Shown: positions 33,306 through 41,432 of the stretch, piece after piece
Position numbering within the stretch: position 1 is the first letter of the stretch
How the letters are laid out: each line of letters starts with the position of its first letter
Assembly: GCA_017991675.1 (NCBI GenBank)
Contig: JAGOQB010000017.1
Location: forward strand, 1 to 54,474
Direction of reading: 5' to 3'
Length of the DNA stretch: 54,474 nucleotides
Source: Phenylobacterium sp.
Lineage (GTDB): Bacteria > Pseudomonadota > Alphaproteobacteria > Caulobacterales > Caulobacteraceae
Notes under the pieces: model-generated
What the model saw: only the letters and a program-made list of their open reading frames with translations
Told to the model about the DNA's origin: nothing
The model's database searches: none
Program-made: the position numbers and the translations under genes

Positions 33306-34100
33306 TCATTGCCCGAGGGTGTAGCGCGCACTGAGGCTGAGGCTGAACTGGTCCGGCGCGCCCAGGTCCTCGACGATCGGGCTGTCGGCGCCGTCGCCCG
33401 TGATCCGTGAATAGGTGGCCACGCTCTGCACGCTCCAGCGCGGCGTCACCCGGTACTCGGCGCTGGCGACCAGCCCGGGCGACCAGGTGGCGCCGCTCGG
33501 CGCATAGGCCGCGAGCCCGAGCGGGCTGCGCGCGGCGTCCTGCGGCGTGACCTGGAAATAGGTGCTGGTGAAGTCGTCGTCGCCCCAGTCGAGGCGCGGC
33601 CCGGCCGTGAACGTCCAACGCTCGCCGCGGACGATGGCGTCGGCGCCGAAGTCGCCGACCCAGGCGTCGTGGCCGCCGAAGCCGCGGCGCGCCTCGGCCC
33701 GAAACCGCAGCCAGTCCGTGGGCCACCAGTTGACGAAGCCGCCGGCCTCGACGGTCCCGTCGATCTTCTCGAAGCCGCGCAGGTCGTTGTCGTCCTCCCG
33801 CGACGAGCGCCAACGGCCGACCACCCCGGCGGTCACCGGCCCGGTCCCGATCAGGCCCAGGCTGACCCCGTCGTCCGGCGCGCCCTTGGGGGTCGGCGCC
33901 GCGTCGCGCCGCACCAGCACCACCGCCCCGGTGAACCAGGCCCGGTAGTCGTCCGATCCGAGATAGTCGGGGGCGTAGCGCACGCCGCCGCGGACGCTGT
34001 CGAGCGTCCAGCCCAGCAGCGTCGGGGCCTCCTGCGCCGCGGCCGGCGCCGCCGACGCCAGGATCAGCCCGCTCGCCGCCAGTACGCGTCGCAAGACCAT
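33306..34100 (-). CDS. MipA/OmpV-family outer-membrane protein
   Basis: A 264-residue exported barrel. The signal peptide is VLRRVLAASGLILASAAPAAA before QEAPTLLG. The mature part has GGVRYAPDYLGSDDYRAWF, the MipA hallmark near the N-terminus, alternating strands such as WWPTDWLRFRAEARRGFGGH and FTAGPRLDWGDDDFTSTYF, and ends SLSLSARYTLGQ. Family members are scaffolds between murein synthases and hydrolases, or general porin-like proteins. The start at 34100 has GGGAGGG upstream. It is divergent from the adenylation-acyltransferase fusion. Confidence 0.85.
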   Translation of the reverse strand: MVLRRVLAASGLILASAAPAAAQEAPTLLGWTLDSVRGGVRYAPDYLGSDDYRAWFTGAVVLVRRDAAPTPKGAPDDGVSLGLIGTGPVTAGVVGRWRSSREDDNDLRGFEKIDGTVEAGGFVNWWPTDWLRFRAEARRGFGGHDAWVGDFGADAIVRGERWTFTAGPRLDWGDDDFTSTYFQVTPQDAARSPLGLAAYAPSGATWSPGLVASAEYRVTPRWSVQSVATYSRITGDGADSPIVEDLGAPDQFSLSLSARYTLGQ

Positions 34101-34326
34101 GGCCTGACCCTCCCGCCGTCGTTGCGAGCGCGCCACGCATCCGCAACGCTCGGTCACCGAGCTTCGACGATAGTTCGACACCCCGCAAGAATATCGACCG
34201 AACCCGCTCATTTCGGCCAATTCCATTGAGCACCTCGATGGCCTGGGATCGCCCGCTCCTGGCCGATGGACAGACGCCCGCCCCAATGTAGAGTTGCGCG
34301 GCGAGGAACTGCCGTTCGGGGTAGCA

Positions 34327-36927
34327 ATGCAGCCGTTCTGGACGTTGGACGTCATCGATCCGGACAGGCCGGCCCTGGTCTCGCTCAGGGACGGCGAGAC
34401 GAGCTACCGGACGCTCTCGCGGAACGCGGACGCTTGGGCCGACCGCTTGAGGACGCTGGCGGGCGGCCTGGTCCCGTTGGTGCTGCTCGATTTCCCGACG
34501 ACGACCGAGGCGATCGGCGCCTATCTGGGCGCCCTGCGCGCGGGCTTTCCGGTGATGCTCCAGCAGCCCGGGGCCTCCCCGCCCGACAGCCGCATCCAGC
34601 AGATATGGACCCCCGACCTCCACCTGAAGGCGGGCGCCGGCGAAGACCTCGTCGCCGAGGTGCGGGCGGGCTGGCGGGACGGCGGCTGGCCGCCGCCGCA
34701 TCCCGACCTGGCGCTTCTGCTGTCGACCTCGGGCAGCACCGGCGAGCCGAAGATGGTCCGCCTCTCGGGCGACAACATCGCCGTCAACGCCGCGTCGATC
34801 GCCGAGTACCTCGGTCTGAGCGCCCAGGACCGGGCCGCGACCACCCTGCCGCTGTTCTATTCCTACGGACTGTCGGTCCTGAACTCCTACCTCTCGGCCG
34901 GGGCGAGCCTGGTGCTGACCGACCGCTCGGTGTCCGACCCGGCGTTCTTGGCCGAGGCGGAGGCCGCGGGCGTCACCAGCCTGGCGCTGGTGCCGCACCA
35001 GTTCGACCTGCTGGCCGCGGCCGGTTTCTCCGGCGCCGAACTGCCGCGCCTGCGCTACGTCACCCAGGCGGGCGGGCGGCTCGCTCCGGAGATGGCGCGC
35101 CGCTTCAGCGCGCTCGGCCGCGACGGCGGCTGGGACCTGGTGCTGATGTACGGGCAGACCGAGGCCGCGCCGCGCATCTCCTGGGTTCCGCCCCAGGCCC
35201 TGCCCGAGGCCGCCGACACCATCGGCCAGCCGATCCCGGGCGGGCGGATCTGGCTGGCCGACGAGGCGGGCGGCGAAATCCTCGGCCCCGGTCGACCGGG
35301 CGAGCTGGTCTATGAAGGCCCCAATGTGATGATGGGCTACGCGCTCGAACGCGTCGGGCTCGCCGCCCCGCCCGGTCCGGCGCAGCTCCGCACCGGCGAC
35401 ATCGCCGAGCGCACGGCCGCGGGCTACTACCGCATCGTCGGGCGCATGAAGCGCTTCGTGAAGCTCTTCGGCCTGCGGCTCAGTCTGGACCAGATCGAGC
35501 AGGCCTTGAGCGAGGCCGGCGTCCCGGCCCACGCCCTCGCCGCCGGCGACCGGCTGGTGCTGCTGGTCCGCCAGGCCGGACAGGTCGAGGCCGCGCGGGC
35601 GCTCATCGCCCAACTCTACGACCTGCCGCCGGCGCAGATCGCCGCCGCCGCGCTGGCCGAGCCGCCGCTCCTGGCGTCGGGAAAGATCGACCAGCAGGCG
35701 CTGGAAGAGATCGCCGCCGAGGTGGCCGACGCCGCCGTGGCCGCGCGCCGCCAGGCCGCTCAGTCGAGCAGCCTAGCCGCCATCCTGCGCGAGGCCACCC
35801 GCAGCGCGAGCGTTGGGCCGAGCGACAGCTTCACCGGCCTCGGCGGCGACTCGCTGAGCTACCTCACCATGCAGATGGCGCTTGAGGAGCGGCTCGGCCG
35901 CGCCCCGGCGGGCTGGGAGAACATGCCGCTGGCCGCGCTCGAGGCCCTGGTCCCGGCCAGCGCGGCCCGCCCGCCGTTGGCGCGGATCGACACCGACCTG
36001 CTGCTGCGGCTGGCGGCGATCTCGCTCGTCGTCGCCCAGCACGCCAGCGCCTATCCCCTCCGCGGCGGAACCTGGATCCTGATCGCGGTGATGGGCTTCT
36101 CCATGGGCCGCTTCCAGCTGCGGCAGATCGCCGAGGGCGACGCCGTCGGGTTCGCCAGGCGCATGCTCTACCCGATCGTGCCGATCTATTTTGCGTTGCT
36201 GGCGGCCTATGGCCTGGCGCGCGAGGCCCCGCCGCTCAGCTATTTCCTGCTGCTCGGCAATTACCAGCCGCTGATGTTCGGCTCGCTGCTCGGCCCGTTC
36301 TGGTTCGTCAGCCTCTACGCCCAGATCGTGGCGGTAATGGCGCTGGTCACCGCCATCCCCGGCTTACGACAGCAAGCGGCCAACCAGCCCTGGCGCTCAG
36401 GGCTGGTCGTCTCTGGACTGCTGGCGCTCGCGCTGGCGGGCCTGGCGCTCGTGCAGTCGGGGCCGGGCCTGCCCTATCTCGGCCAGCGCGGCCTGCCCGA
36501 GGCGTTCAGCATCTTCGTGGTCGGCTGGCTGATGCAGACCATGCGCGGCCCGCGGCAGATCGCGGCCACCCTCGCCATGGCCGCCCTCACCCTGGCCCTG
36601 CTGGTCCAGATCGACATGAGCGCGCAGGTGCTCGGCCTCGTCGCCCCGGCGCTGGCCCTCCTGGCGCTGCGGCTGTCGATCCCGGCGCCGCGTGCGCTGG
36701 CGCGCCTCGCCGCCAGCCTCGGAACCGCGACGCTCTACGTCTACCTGCTGCATCCGGTCGTCCTCCACGGCCTGAGGCCGCTTGGCCTGTCCGACCCGGC
36801 GAACATCGCCCTGGCCCTGGTCCTGAGCTTCGCCGTCGGCCTGGTCGCGCACCGCGCCTTCGTCGCCGCCGAGCGCCTGGTGCGCAGCCGCCTGGCCCGC
36901 GCATTGGCTTTCGCCGCGGAAAGCTGA
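34327..36927 (+). CDS. Trifunctional fusion: adenylation domain, acyl carrier, integral-membrane acyltransferase
   Basis: 866 residues. Residues 1-470 form an ANL adenylation domain: STSGSTGEPKMVRL (ATP loop, about 132), MYGQTEAAPR (about 275), RTGDIAERTAAGYYRIVGRMKRFVK (about 354-378) and catalytic LLASGKIDQQ. Residues about 480-550 are a carrier domain with GLGGDSLSYLTM, Ser being the phosphopantetheine site. Residues about 555-850 hold about ten membrane helices like acyltransferase-3, with the helix-1 His in VVAQHASAYPLRGG. Architecture suggests activation of an acyl or amino acid, loading on the carrier and transfer across or onto an envelope glycan, reminiscent of DltA-DltC-DltB in one chain. 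The ATG at 34327 is preceded by GGGG. Confidence 0.82.
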   Translation: MQPFWTLDVIDPDRPALVSLRDGETSYRTLSRNADAWADRLRTLAGGLVPLVLLDFPTTTEAIGAYLGALRAGFPVMLQQPGASPPDSRIQQIWTPDLHLKAGAGEDLVAEVRAGWRDGGWPPPHPDLALLLSTSGSTGEPKMVRLSGDNIAVNAASIAEYLGLSAQDRAATTLPLFYSYGLSVLNSYLSAGASLVLTDRSVSDPAFLAEAEAAGVTSLALVPHQFDLLAAAGFSGAELPRLRYVTQAGGRLAPEMARRFSALGRDGGWDLVLMYGQTEAAPRISWVPPQALPEAADTIGQPIPGGRIWLADEAGGEILGPGRPGELVYEGPNVMMGYALERVGLAAPPGPAQLRTGDIAERTAAGYYRIVGRMKRFVKLFGLRLSLDQIEQALSEAGVPAHALAAGDRLVLLVRQAGQVEAARALIAQLYDLPPAQIAAAALAEPPLLASGKIDQQALEEIAAEVADAAVAARRQAAQSSSLAAILREATRSASVGPSDSFTGLGGDSLSYLTMQMALEERLGRAPAGWENMPLAALEALVPASAARPPLARIDTDLLLRLAAISLVVAQHASAYPLRGGTWILIAVMGFSMGRFQLRQIAEGDAVGFARRMLYPIVPIYFALLAAYGLAREAPPLSYFLLLGNYQPLMFGSLLGPFWFVSLYAQIVAVMALVTAIPGLRQQAANQPWRSGLVVSGLLALALAGLALVQSGPGLPYLGQRGLPEAFSIFVVGWLMQTMRGPRQIAATLAMAALTLALLVQIDMSAQVLGLVAPALALLALRLSIPAPRALARLAASLGTATLYVYLLHPVVLHGLRPLGLSDPANIALALVLSFAVGLVAHRAFVAAERLVRSRLARALAFAAES

Positions 36928-36962
36928 CAGGTTCCCCTGCGCAACGCACCCAGGACCCCATC

Positions 36963-37634
36963 ATGCAGTTCGACGACGTCATCCTCGGCCGCCGCAGCAT
37001 CCGCGGCTACAAGCCCGATCCGGTCCCGCGCGCGCTGATTGAGGAGATCATCGGCCTGGCCATGCGCGCGCCCTCGTCGATGAACACCCAGCCGTGGAAC
37101 TTCTACGTGCTGACCGGCGCGCCGCTGGACAGGATCCGCGCCGGCAACACCGAGCGCAACCTGGCCGGCGTCCCGCACTCGCGCGAGTTCCGCACCGGCG
37201 AGGCCTTCGCCGGCCCGCACCGCGACCGCCAGGTCGGGGTCGCCAAGCAGCTGTTCGCGGCCATGGGCATCGCCCGCGAGGACAAGGAGATGCGCCAGGA
37301 CTGGGTGCTGCGGGGCTTTCGCCAGTTCGACGCCCCGGTCTGCGTGATCATCACCTATGACCGCGTGCTGGCCGGCAGCGACGACACCCCGTTCGACTGC
37401 GGGGCGGTGACCACGGCCCTCGTCAACGCCGCCTGGTCGCGCGGCCTGGGCGCCGTGATCAACAGCCAGGGCATCATGCAGTCGCCGGTGGTGCGCGAGC
37501 ACGCCGGCATCGCCGACGACCAGGTGATCATGAAGGCGGTCGCGCTCGGCTGGCCCGACGAGAGCTTCCCGGCCAACGCCGTGGTCTCCGAACGCAAGTC
37601 GGTGGACGAGGCCACGGTGTTCGTCGGCTTCTGA
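36963..37634 (+). CDS. Nitroreductase family protein (FMN)
   Basis: A 223-residue FMN enzyme. RRSIRGYKPDPVP (phosphate-binding arginines) opens it, then MRAPSSMNTQPWNFYVLTG. In the second half VTTALVNAAWSRGLGAVINSQG and VALGWPDESFPAN complete the flavin site. It would reduce nitro or quinone substrates with NAD(P)H. It lies 36 nt after the fusion gene on the same strand and could share its transcript, though no functional link is obvious. Confidence 0.9.
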   Translation: MQFDDVILGRRSIRGYKPDPVPRALIEEIIGLAMRAPSSMNTQPWNFYVLTGAPLDRIRAGNTERNLAGVPHSREFRTGEAFAGPHRDRQVGVAKQLFAAMGIAREDKEMRQDWVLRGFRQFDAPVCVIITYDRVLAGSDDTPFDCGAVTTALVNAAWSRGLGAVINSQGIMQSPVVREHAGIADDQVIMKAVALGWPDESFPANAVVSERKSVDEATVFVGF

Positions 37635-37720
37635 GGCCGGCGCGCTTTGCCGCAGGGCGCGGCCGGCGCGAACCCCGCTAGAGCTTGGCCGGGGGACGTC
37701 TGACTAGCTGGAGTTCGTGC

Positions 37721-38302
37721 GTGGTCACGATGTCCCTTCGCGCGCGCCTGCTCGCCCTGCTCGCCGTGCTCGCCCTGCCGCTTCCCGCCCAGGCCCGCGG
37801 GCTGGAGGCGCAGGTGCTGGCCGAGCTCAATTACGCCCGCGCCCATCCCGCCCGGTACGCCGAAGAGCTCGCGCAAGGCGGCTGGGCGCTGCGTGACGAG
37901 GACCCGCGCGTGGTCGACGAGGCGATCGGCTTCCTGCTGGCCCAGCGGCCGCTGCCGCCGCTGCGCGCCCATGCCGGGCTGGAGGCCGCGGCCGGCGCCC
38001 ATGTCCGCGCCCAGGCCCGCCGCGGCACCGAGGGCCACGGCGGCGGCGCCGGCGGCCTGGCCGCGCGGCTGAAGGCCCAGGGCGTCTGGGCCGGCCTCAG
38101 CGCCGAGACCATCTCCTACGGCTATGCCGAGGCCCGCGAGGTGGTGGTCCAGCTGGTCGTCGACAGCCGCGTCCCCGGCCGCGGCCACCGCAAGACCATC
38201 TTCGGGGCCGGCTACAGCCTGGCCGGCGTCGCCTGCGGCCCGCACGCGGCCTATGGCGCCATGTGCGTGATCGACTTCGCCGGCGCCCTGGCCCCGCGCT
38301 GA
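37721..38302 (+). CDS. CAP-domain (SCP/PR1-like) exported protein
   Basis: A 193-residue protein with signal peptide MSLRARLLALLAVLALPLPAQA and a CAP domain: LNYARAHPARYAEEL, LEAAAGAHVRAQARRGTEGHGG, AETISYGYAEAREVVVQLVVDSRVPGRGHRKTI (abridged), ending GPHAAYGAMCVIDFAG. The His-Glu cavity residues of the family (GHGG, AETISYG, GRGHR) are present. The start is taken as GTG at 37721, with GGAG 7 nt upstream; the ATG at 37730 gives a protein three residues shorter. The role in the envelope is unknown. A palindromic repeat follows. Confidence 0.85.
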   Translation: MVTMSLRARLLALLAVLALPLPAQARGLEAQVLAELNYARAHPARYAEELAQGGWALRDEDPRVVDEAIGFLLAQRPLPPLRAHAGLEAAAGAHVRAQARRGTEGHGGGAGGLAARLKAQGVWAGLSAETISYGYAEAREVVVQLVVDSRVPGRGHRKTIFGAGYSLAGVACGPHAAYGAMCVIDFAGALAPR

Positions 38303-38319
38303 GGCCGCGACGCCCCAAG

Positions 38320-38452
38320 TGTCATCCCGGTTTCGGCGCAGCCGAAGACCGGGACCCATGAACACCAGATCCTTCAGGAAGACTCAGTCCTCTCCCCAGC
38401 CGCGGCGCGAATGGATCCCGGACAAGCCCTGACGGGCTTTCCGGGATGACAC
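38320..38452. repeat. Bipartite palindromic intergenic repeat, copy 2
   Basis: It has the same plan as 5759-5899: TGTCATCCCGG start, a first hairpin around tttcggcgcagccgaaga, GGGACCCATGAACACC, a spacer that differs between copies, a second half starting GCGAATGGATCCCGG, and an inverted end CCGGGATGACAC. It is 133 bp against 141 bp in copy 1. It separates the CAP-domain and cytochrome c genes. Confidence 0.85.
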
Positions 38453-38514
38453 CTGAGTGTTTCCGTTTGACGCCCGTCTAGGCGCCCAGCCCCCGCCGGC
38501 CCTAGAGTGCGCCC

Positions 38515-38958
38515 ATGTCCCGCGTACCCGCTTTCCTCTGCGCCGGCCTGGTCGCCGCCCTGGGCCTCGGCGCCGCCGCCCTGCAGCAGATCCCCCGCGA
38601 GCCTGAGACCGCCCGCCTCACCGCCTGGCCGCAGACCGCCGCCATGCCCGGCTTCGGCGACACCGGCGAGCTCGGCCCCTCGGAGATCGCCGACCTCACC
38701 GAATACGTCCTGGCCCTGGCCGGCGCCCCGCGCGACCAGGCCGCCATCGTCCGCGCCGTGCCGCTCTACCAGGCCCATTGCGCCGCCTGCCACGGGCTCG
38801 GCGGCGAGGGCGCGGAGATCCTCGGCACGCCCGACCTCACCCGCGGCCAGTTCCGCTATGCGACCGACGCGGCCGGCGTGCAGATGCAGATCTGGCACGG
38901 GACCGACGGCCGCGGCCCGCTGCGCGAGGCCGCCCGCCGCGCCCGCCCCAAGGGCTGA
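38515..38958 (+). CDS. Small membrane-anchored c-type cytochrome, CcoP-like
   Basis: A 147-residue protein with an N-terminal hydrophobic segment (FLCAGLVAALGLGAAAL) that may be a signal anchor. A CcoP-like stretch follows (MPGFGDTGELGPSEIADLTEYVLALAG), with one heme site CAACHG in VPLYQAHCAACHGLGGEG. It resembles the second half of CcoP, the cbb3 oxidase diheme subunit, but the first CxxCH is absent. No clear axial Met follows the heme (the region reads GTDGRGPLREA). It is probably an electron carrier of altered potential. It is followed by the cyclophilin gene 53 nt later. Confidence 0.8.
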   Translation: MSRVPAFLCAGLVAALGLGAAALQQIPREPETARLTAWPQTAAMPGFGDTGELGPSEIADLTEYVLALAGAPRDQAAIVRAVPLYQAHCAACHGLGGEGAEILGTPDLTRGQFRYATDAAGVQMQIWHGTDGRGPLREAARRARPKG

Positions 38959-39011
38959 ACCGCGCCCCGATCCCTGCTAAGCCGAACGCCCCGCCGCCCG
39001 AGGAGCCCAAG

Positions 39012-39617
39012 ATGGACGCCCCCACCCGACGCCGCCTGATCGCCGCCGGCGGCCTGATCCTCGCCGCCCCGCAGAGCGCGCTGGCTGCCGCCGCCAAGCC
39101 GCGGGTGGCCATCAAGACCCCGCGCGGCGTGATCATCGTCGAGCTGGAGCCCCGCAAAGCCCCCCTCACCGTCGCCAACTTCCTGCGCTATGTGGACGCC
39201 CAGTCCTATGACGGCGGCAGCTTCTTCCGCGCCGCCCGCACGCCGGGCGCAGCCAAGGACGGCACCCTCGTCGGCGCTCCGGACGCCAAGGTCCGCCCCT
39301 TCCCGCCGATCGCCCACGAGAGCACGACCAAGACCGGCCTCAAGCACCTCAACGGCACGATCTCGCTCGGCCGCTTCGCCACCGGCACGGCGACCAGCAA
39401 CTTCTTCATCTGCGTCGGCGACCAGCCCTATCTCGACGCCAACCCGGCCGCCAAGGGCGACAACCTCGGCTACGCCGCCTTCGGCCGCGTGGTCCAGGGC
39501 ATGCCGGTGGTCGAAAAGATCCTCTCCCTGCCCACCAACGGCGAGACCAAGTTCAAGGACCAGCGCGGCCAGTGGCTCAAGCCCCCGGTCCCGATCACCA
39601 CCATGCGCCGCACGTAA
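39012..39617 (+). CDS. Exported cyclophilin-type peptidyl-prolyl isomerase
   Basis: A 201-residue protein. The N-terminus PTRRRLIAAGGLILAAPQSALA is an export signal that resembles a Tat motif (RRRLI). The cyclophilin domain follows: VAIKTPRGVIIVELEPRKAPLTVANFLRYV, GGSFFRAAR, GTISLGRFATGTATSNFFICVGDQPYLD (abridged) and AAFGRVVQGMPVVEKIL. The FFICVGDQPYLD segment corresponds to the active-site strand. It would assist proline isomerisation in the periplasm. GAGGAG precedes the ATG. Repeats begin 6 nt after its stop. Confidence 0.9.
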   Translation: MDAPTRRRLIAAGGLILAAPQSALAAAAKPRVAIKTPRGVIIVELEPRKAPLTVANFLRYVDAQSYDGGSFFRAARTPGAAKDGTLVGAPDAKVRPFPPIAHESTTKTGLKHLNGTISLGRFATGTATSNFFICVGDQPYLDANPAAKGDNLGYAAFGRVVQGMPVVEKILSLPTNGETKFKDQRGQWLKPPVPITTMRRT

Positions 39618-39622
39618 AGAAC

Positions 39623-39654
39623 CCGCTCATCCCCGCGAAGGCGGGGACCCAAGC
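39623..39654. repeat. Single arm of the CCGCTCATCCCCGCG palindromic element
   Basis: These 32 bases are identical to the left arm of the element in the metH intergenic region (45083-45114). The arm itself contains the hairpin CCCCGC-gaag-GCGGGG. Here only one arm exists, so this is a solo copy of the family. Confidence 0.85.
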
Positions 39655-39675
39655 CGAGCCCGCCGCCCCAACCCA

Positions 39676-39978
39676 CCGTCCCCTCTCCCCCGCGGGGGAG
39701 AGGGCTAGGGTGAGGGGGCCACAAGCCATCGGCCTCACCGCCGCCGACCCAGCAGAGCGCCGCTCCGCGCCGCCTCCCCTCACCCAACCTCTCCCCTCAA
39801 GCGGGGAGAGGAGACCAGGTCGATCCGCCACTCCAAACCGTCCCCTCTCCCCGCCGGGGAGAGGGCTAGGGTGAGGGGCCACAGCCCCTCCGCCCCACAA
39901 CCGCCGACCCAGCAGAGCGCCGCTTCGCGCCGCCTCCCCTCACCCTACCCTCTCCCCTCAAGCGGGGAGAGGAAACGA
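39676..39978. repeat. Two tandem ~160-bp palindrome-rich units in the 39618-39990 gap
   Basis: Unit A (39676-about 39817) and unit B (39838-about 39978) share the same order of parts with an offset of about 160-162 bp. These are a hairpin of CCCCTCTCCCC type with GGGGAGAGGGCTAGGGTGAGG, then GCCGACCCAGCAGAGCGCCGC, then CGCGCCGCCTCCCCTCACCC, then CTCTCCCCTCAAGCGGGGAGAGG. Each unit thus carries two strong hairpins. Nothing in the 373-bp gap looks coding; it also holds the solo arm at 39623-39654. Confidence 0.85.
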
Positions 39979-39990
39979 AGTCGGCCCCCC

Positions 39991-40731
39991 CTACTCCAAC
40001 TCCCGCCAACCGCCGCCCGGCCCCGGCACGAAGTTCACCAGCTCGATCCCGAACGGCTGCGGTCCGCCCTTCTCGTCCGGCTCCACCGCCGGCCCCAGCA
40101 TCCGCCGCACGCCGTATTTCTTGGGCGCCATCGCCGCGACGCGCCAACGCAGCGTCTGAATACGCAGCCGGTCGGCCCGCACCGTCTCCTCGGTGGCCTC
40201 GATCGCCACGTCGAAGGCCAGGTCGAACAGCAGGTCGGCGGCCAGGTCGCGCGCCGTCAGGTACATCTCGCGGAACTCGTCCTTCTGCCGCACCCAGTTG
40301 TAGATGGTCTGGGCGCAAGGCATGGCCGGATCGGCGCCGATGGAGAGCACGCTCTCCCCGCCCGCGATCCGCGCGCAGATCAGCTGCGCCAGCTCGTCGC
40401 AATAGGGCGAAACCGCCCCGCCGGCCGGCGTCCAGCCGGAGGCCAAGGTCAGCGCCGTCCGCCAGCGACGCCCAAGGTCAACCTTGCGGTCCTTCGACAG
40501 CCGCGCCTCGCGCGCCGCCGCCTTCGCCGCCTCATAGGCCGCCCCGAACTCCGGCTCGCGCACGGCCCACAGCCGCACCGCCTGCACGCTCGGCATCCCC
40601 GGCTCGCGGCACAGCGCCGCCTCGGACGTCCCGGCCGCAAGTCGCGCGCAGATCTCCCGTCCCCGCTCCGGCGTATAACGCACAGACGCCCGAACCCCGC
40701 CCCGCCCCGGGCCCGGCGACAACGAAGGCAT
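39991..40731 (-). CDS. Terminase-small-subunit-like protein with two HTH repeats
   Basis: 246 residues. Two similar helix-turn-helix units are seen: GREICARLAAGTSEAALCREPGMPSVQAVRLW (abridged, about residues 25-60) and AQLICARIAGGESVLSIGADPAMPCAQTIYNW (about 113-145). Each is followed by a Phe-rich amphipathic helix (EPEFGAAYEAAKAAA and DEFREMYLTARDLA). This repeated pattern is that of phage terminase small subunits, which bind DNA ends. No large subunit is present, so it may be a domesticated DNA-binding protein. The ATG at 40731 is preceded by GTG. A decayed copy of its first HTH lies beside it. Confidence 0.6.
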   Translation of the reverse strand: MPSLSPGPGRGGVRASVRYTPERGREICARLAAGTSEAALCREPGMPSVQAVRLWAVREPEFGAAYEAAKAAAREARLSKDRKVDLGRRWRTALTLASGWTPAGGAVSPYCDELAQLICARIAGGESVLSIGADPAMPCAQTIYNWVRQKDEFREMYLTARDLAADLLFDLAFDVAIEATEETVRADRLRIQTLRWRVAAMAPKKYGVRRMLGPAVEPDEKGGPQPFGIELVNFVPGPGGGWRELE

Positions 40732-40829
40732 CACGCCCCCACGACAGCAAATGAGAAGGCTTCAGTGTCTCACAGTCGCGCCGAAGCGCAAGAACAAAAT
40801 AGGAACAATGTCCCAACGCTTCCCCTATG

Positions 40830-40925
40830 CGCGCGCGCTCAACGCCGCCTGGGACGCCCCGCCGCCAGCCGCGCGCAGATTTCGCGCCCCGGCAGACGCA
40901 ACTCCGCAGAAGTACGGCGCTCCTC
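40830..40925 (-). pseudogene. Decayed partial copy of the terminase-like HTH unit
   Basis: Read on the minus strand, this stretch encodes GREICARLAAG exactly as in the neighbouring gene, preceded by unrelated residues. It then continues as DNA matching GTCC-AGGCGGCG but shifted by a one-base loss that breaks the frame and meets a stop. It ends before the promoter of the intact gene. It is best read as debris from a duplication or an ancestral longer tandem-HTH gene. Confidence 0.6.
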
Positions 40926-40940
40926 GCGCGACACGGTGCC

Positions 40941-40969
40941 TTGACGACTCTGCCAAGTCGCACTATTCA
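40941..40969 (+). promoter_or_regulatory. Candidate sigma-70 promoter for the XRE-ImmA pair
   Basis: TTGACG (40941-40946), a 17-nt spacer and TATTCA (40964-40969) form a plausible -35/-10 pair about 95 nt before the XRE start codon. Two dyads lie at and just beyond the -10 position. Confidence 0.5.
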
Positions 40970-41019
40970 ACCAATTAAGGTTGATGGCAGGAACCTAATC
41001 CGGGCTAAATTGTTAGCCC
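40967..41019. promoter_or_regulatory. Two dyads upstream of the XRE gene (candidate autoregulatory operators)
   Basis: The first dyad is TCAACC-aattaa-GGTTGA (40967-40984). The second is GGGCTAA-attg-TTAGCCC (41002-41019). Both are 18 bp with exact arms and sit between the -10 box and the ribosome site. An XRE repressor binding here would shut down its own operon. Confidence 0.5.
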
Positions 41020-41063
41020 TTCCGGGGGGCGACGGTCCGCATCAACCACGAAGGAGAACTCGC

Positions 41064-41432
41064 ATGAAACTAACTCCTTTCGGGAAGTTGGTTCGACACC
41101 ACAGGCTGCACAAGGAGATCGCGCTCTCGGAAATGAGCGCGGCCATCGGCGTCAGCACGGCCTTTGCCTCGGCCGTCGAAACTGGTGTCAAACGCATTCC
41201 CACGGACTATCCATCGAAGGTGATTTGCGCCCTAGACCTCTCACCCGAGGAGGCCGCGGATCTTCAAGAAGCCGCCGAACTCTCAGTTCCGGAAGTGAAA
41301 ATCACCCTCTCCAAGAACGCGCCGCGTTCGGACAGGGAGGTCGTCGCCCTATTCGCGCGACGCTTCAACAACCTCCCAGCTGATACAAAAATGAGCATCC
41401 GCCACCTGTTGGAGGACGACGTCGTTGAGTGA
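41064..41432 (+). CDS. XRE-family HTH regulator (partner of ImmA/IrrE protease)
   Basis: A 122-residue protein. The N-terminal HTH is FGKLVRHHRLHKEIALSEMSAAIGVSTAFASAVETGVKRIP (abridged; recognition helix around STAFASAVETG). The C-terminal half is a helical tail (DREVVALFARRFNNLPADTKMSIRHLLEDD). AAGGAG lies before the ATG at 41064. It overlaps the metallopeptidase gene by 8 nt. Such pairs work as a repressor and the protease that cleaves it, or as an XRE/ImmA toxin-antitoxin-like unit. Base composition is clearly less GC-rich than the flanks. Confidence 0.85.
   Translation: MKLTPFGKLVRHHRLHKEIALSEMSAAIGVSTAFASAVETGVKRIPTDYPSKVICALDLSPEEAADLQEAAELSVPEVKITLSKNAPRSDREVVALFARRFNNLPADTKMSIRHLLEDDVVE

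Noticed and set aside
38515-38958. Pseudogene of ccoP
   Set aside because: It has a proper start, membrane anchor, intact CxxCH and native codon use; a shortened functional protein is more likely.
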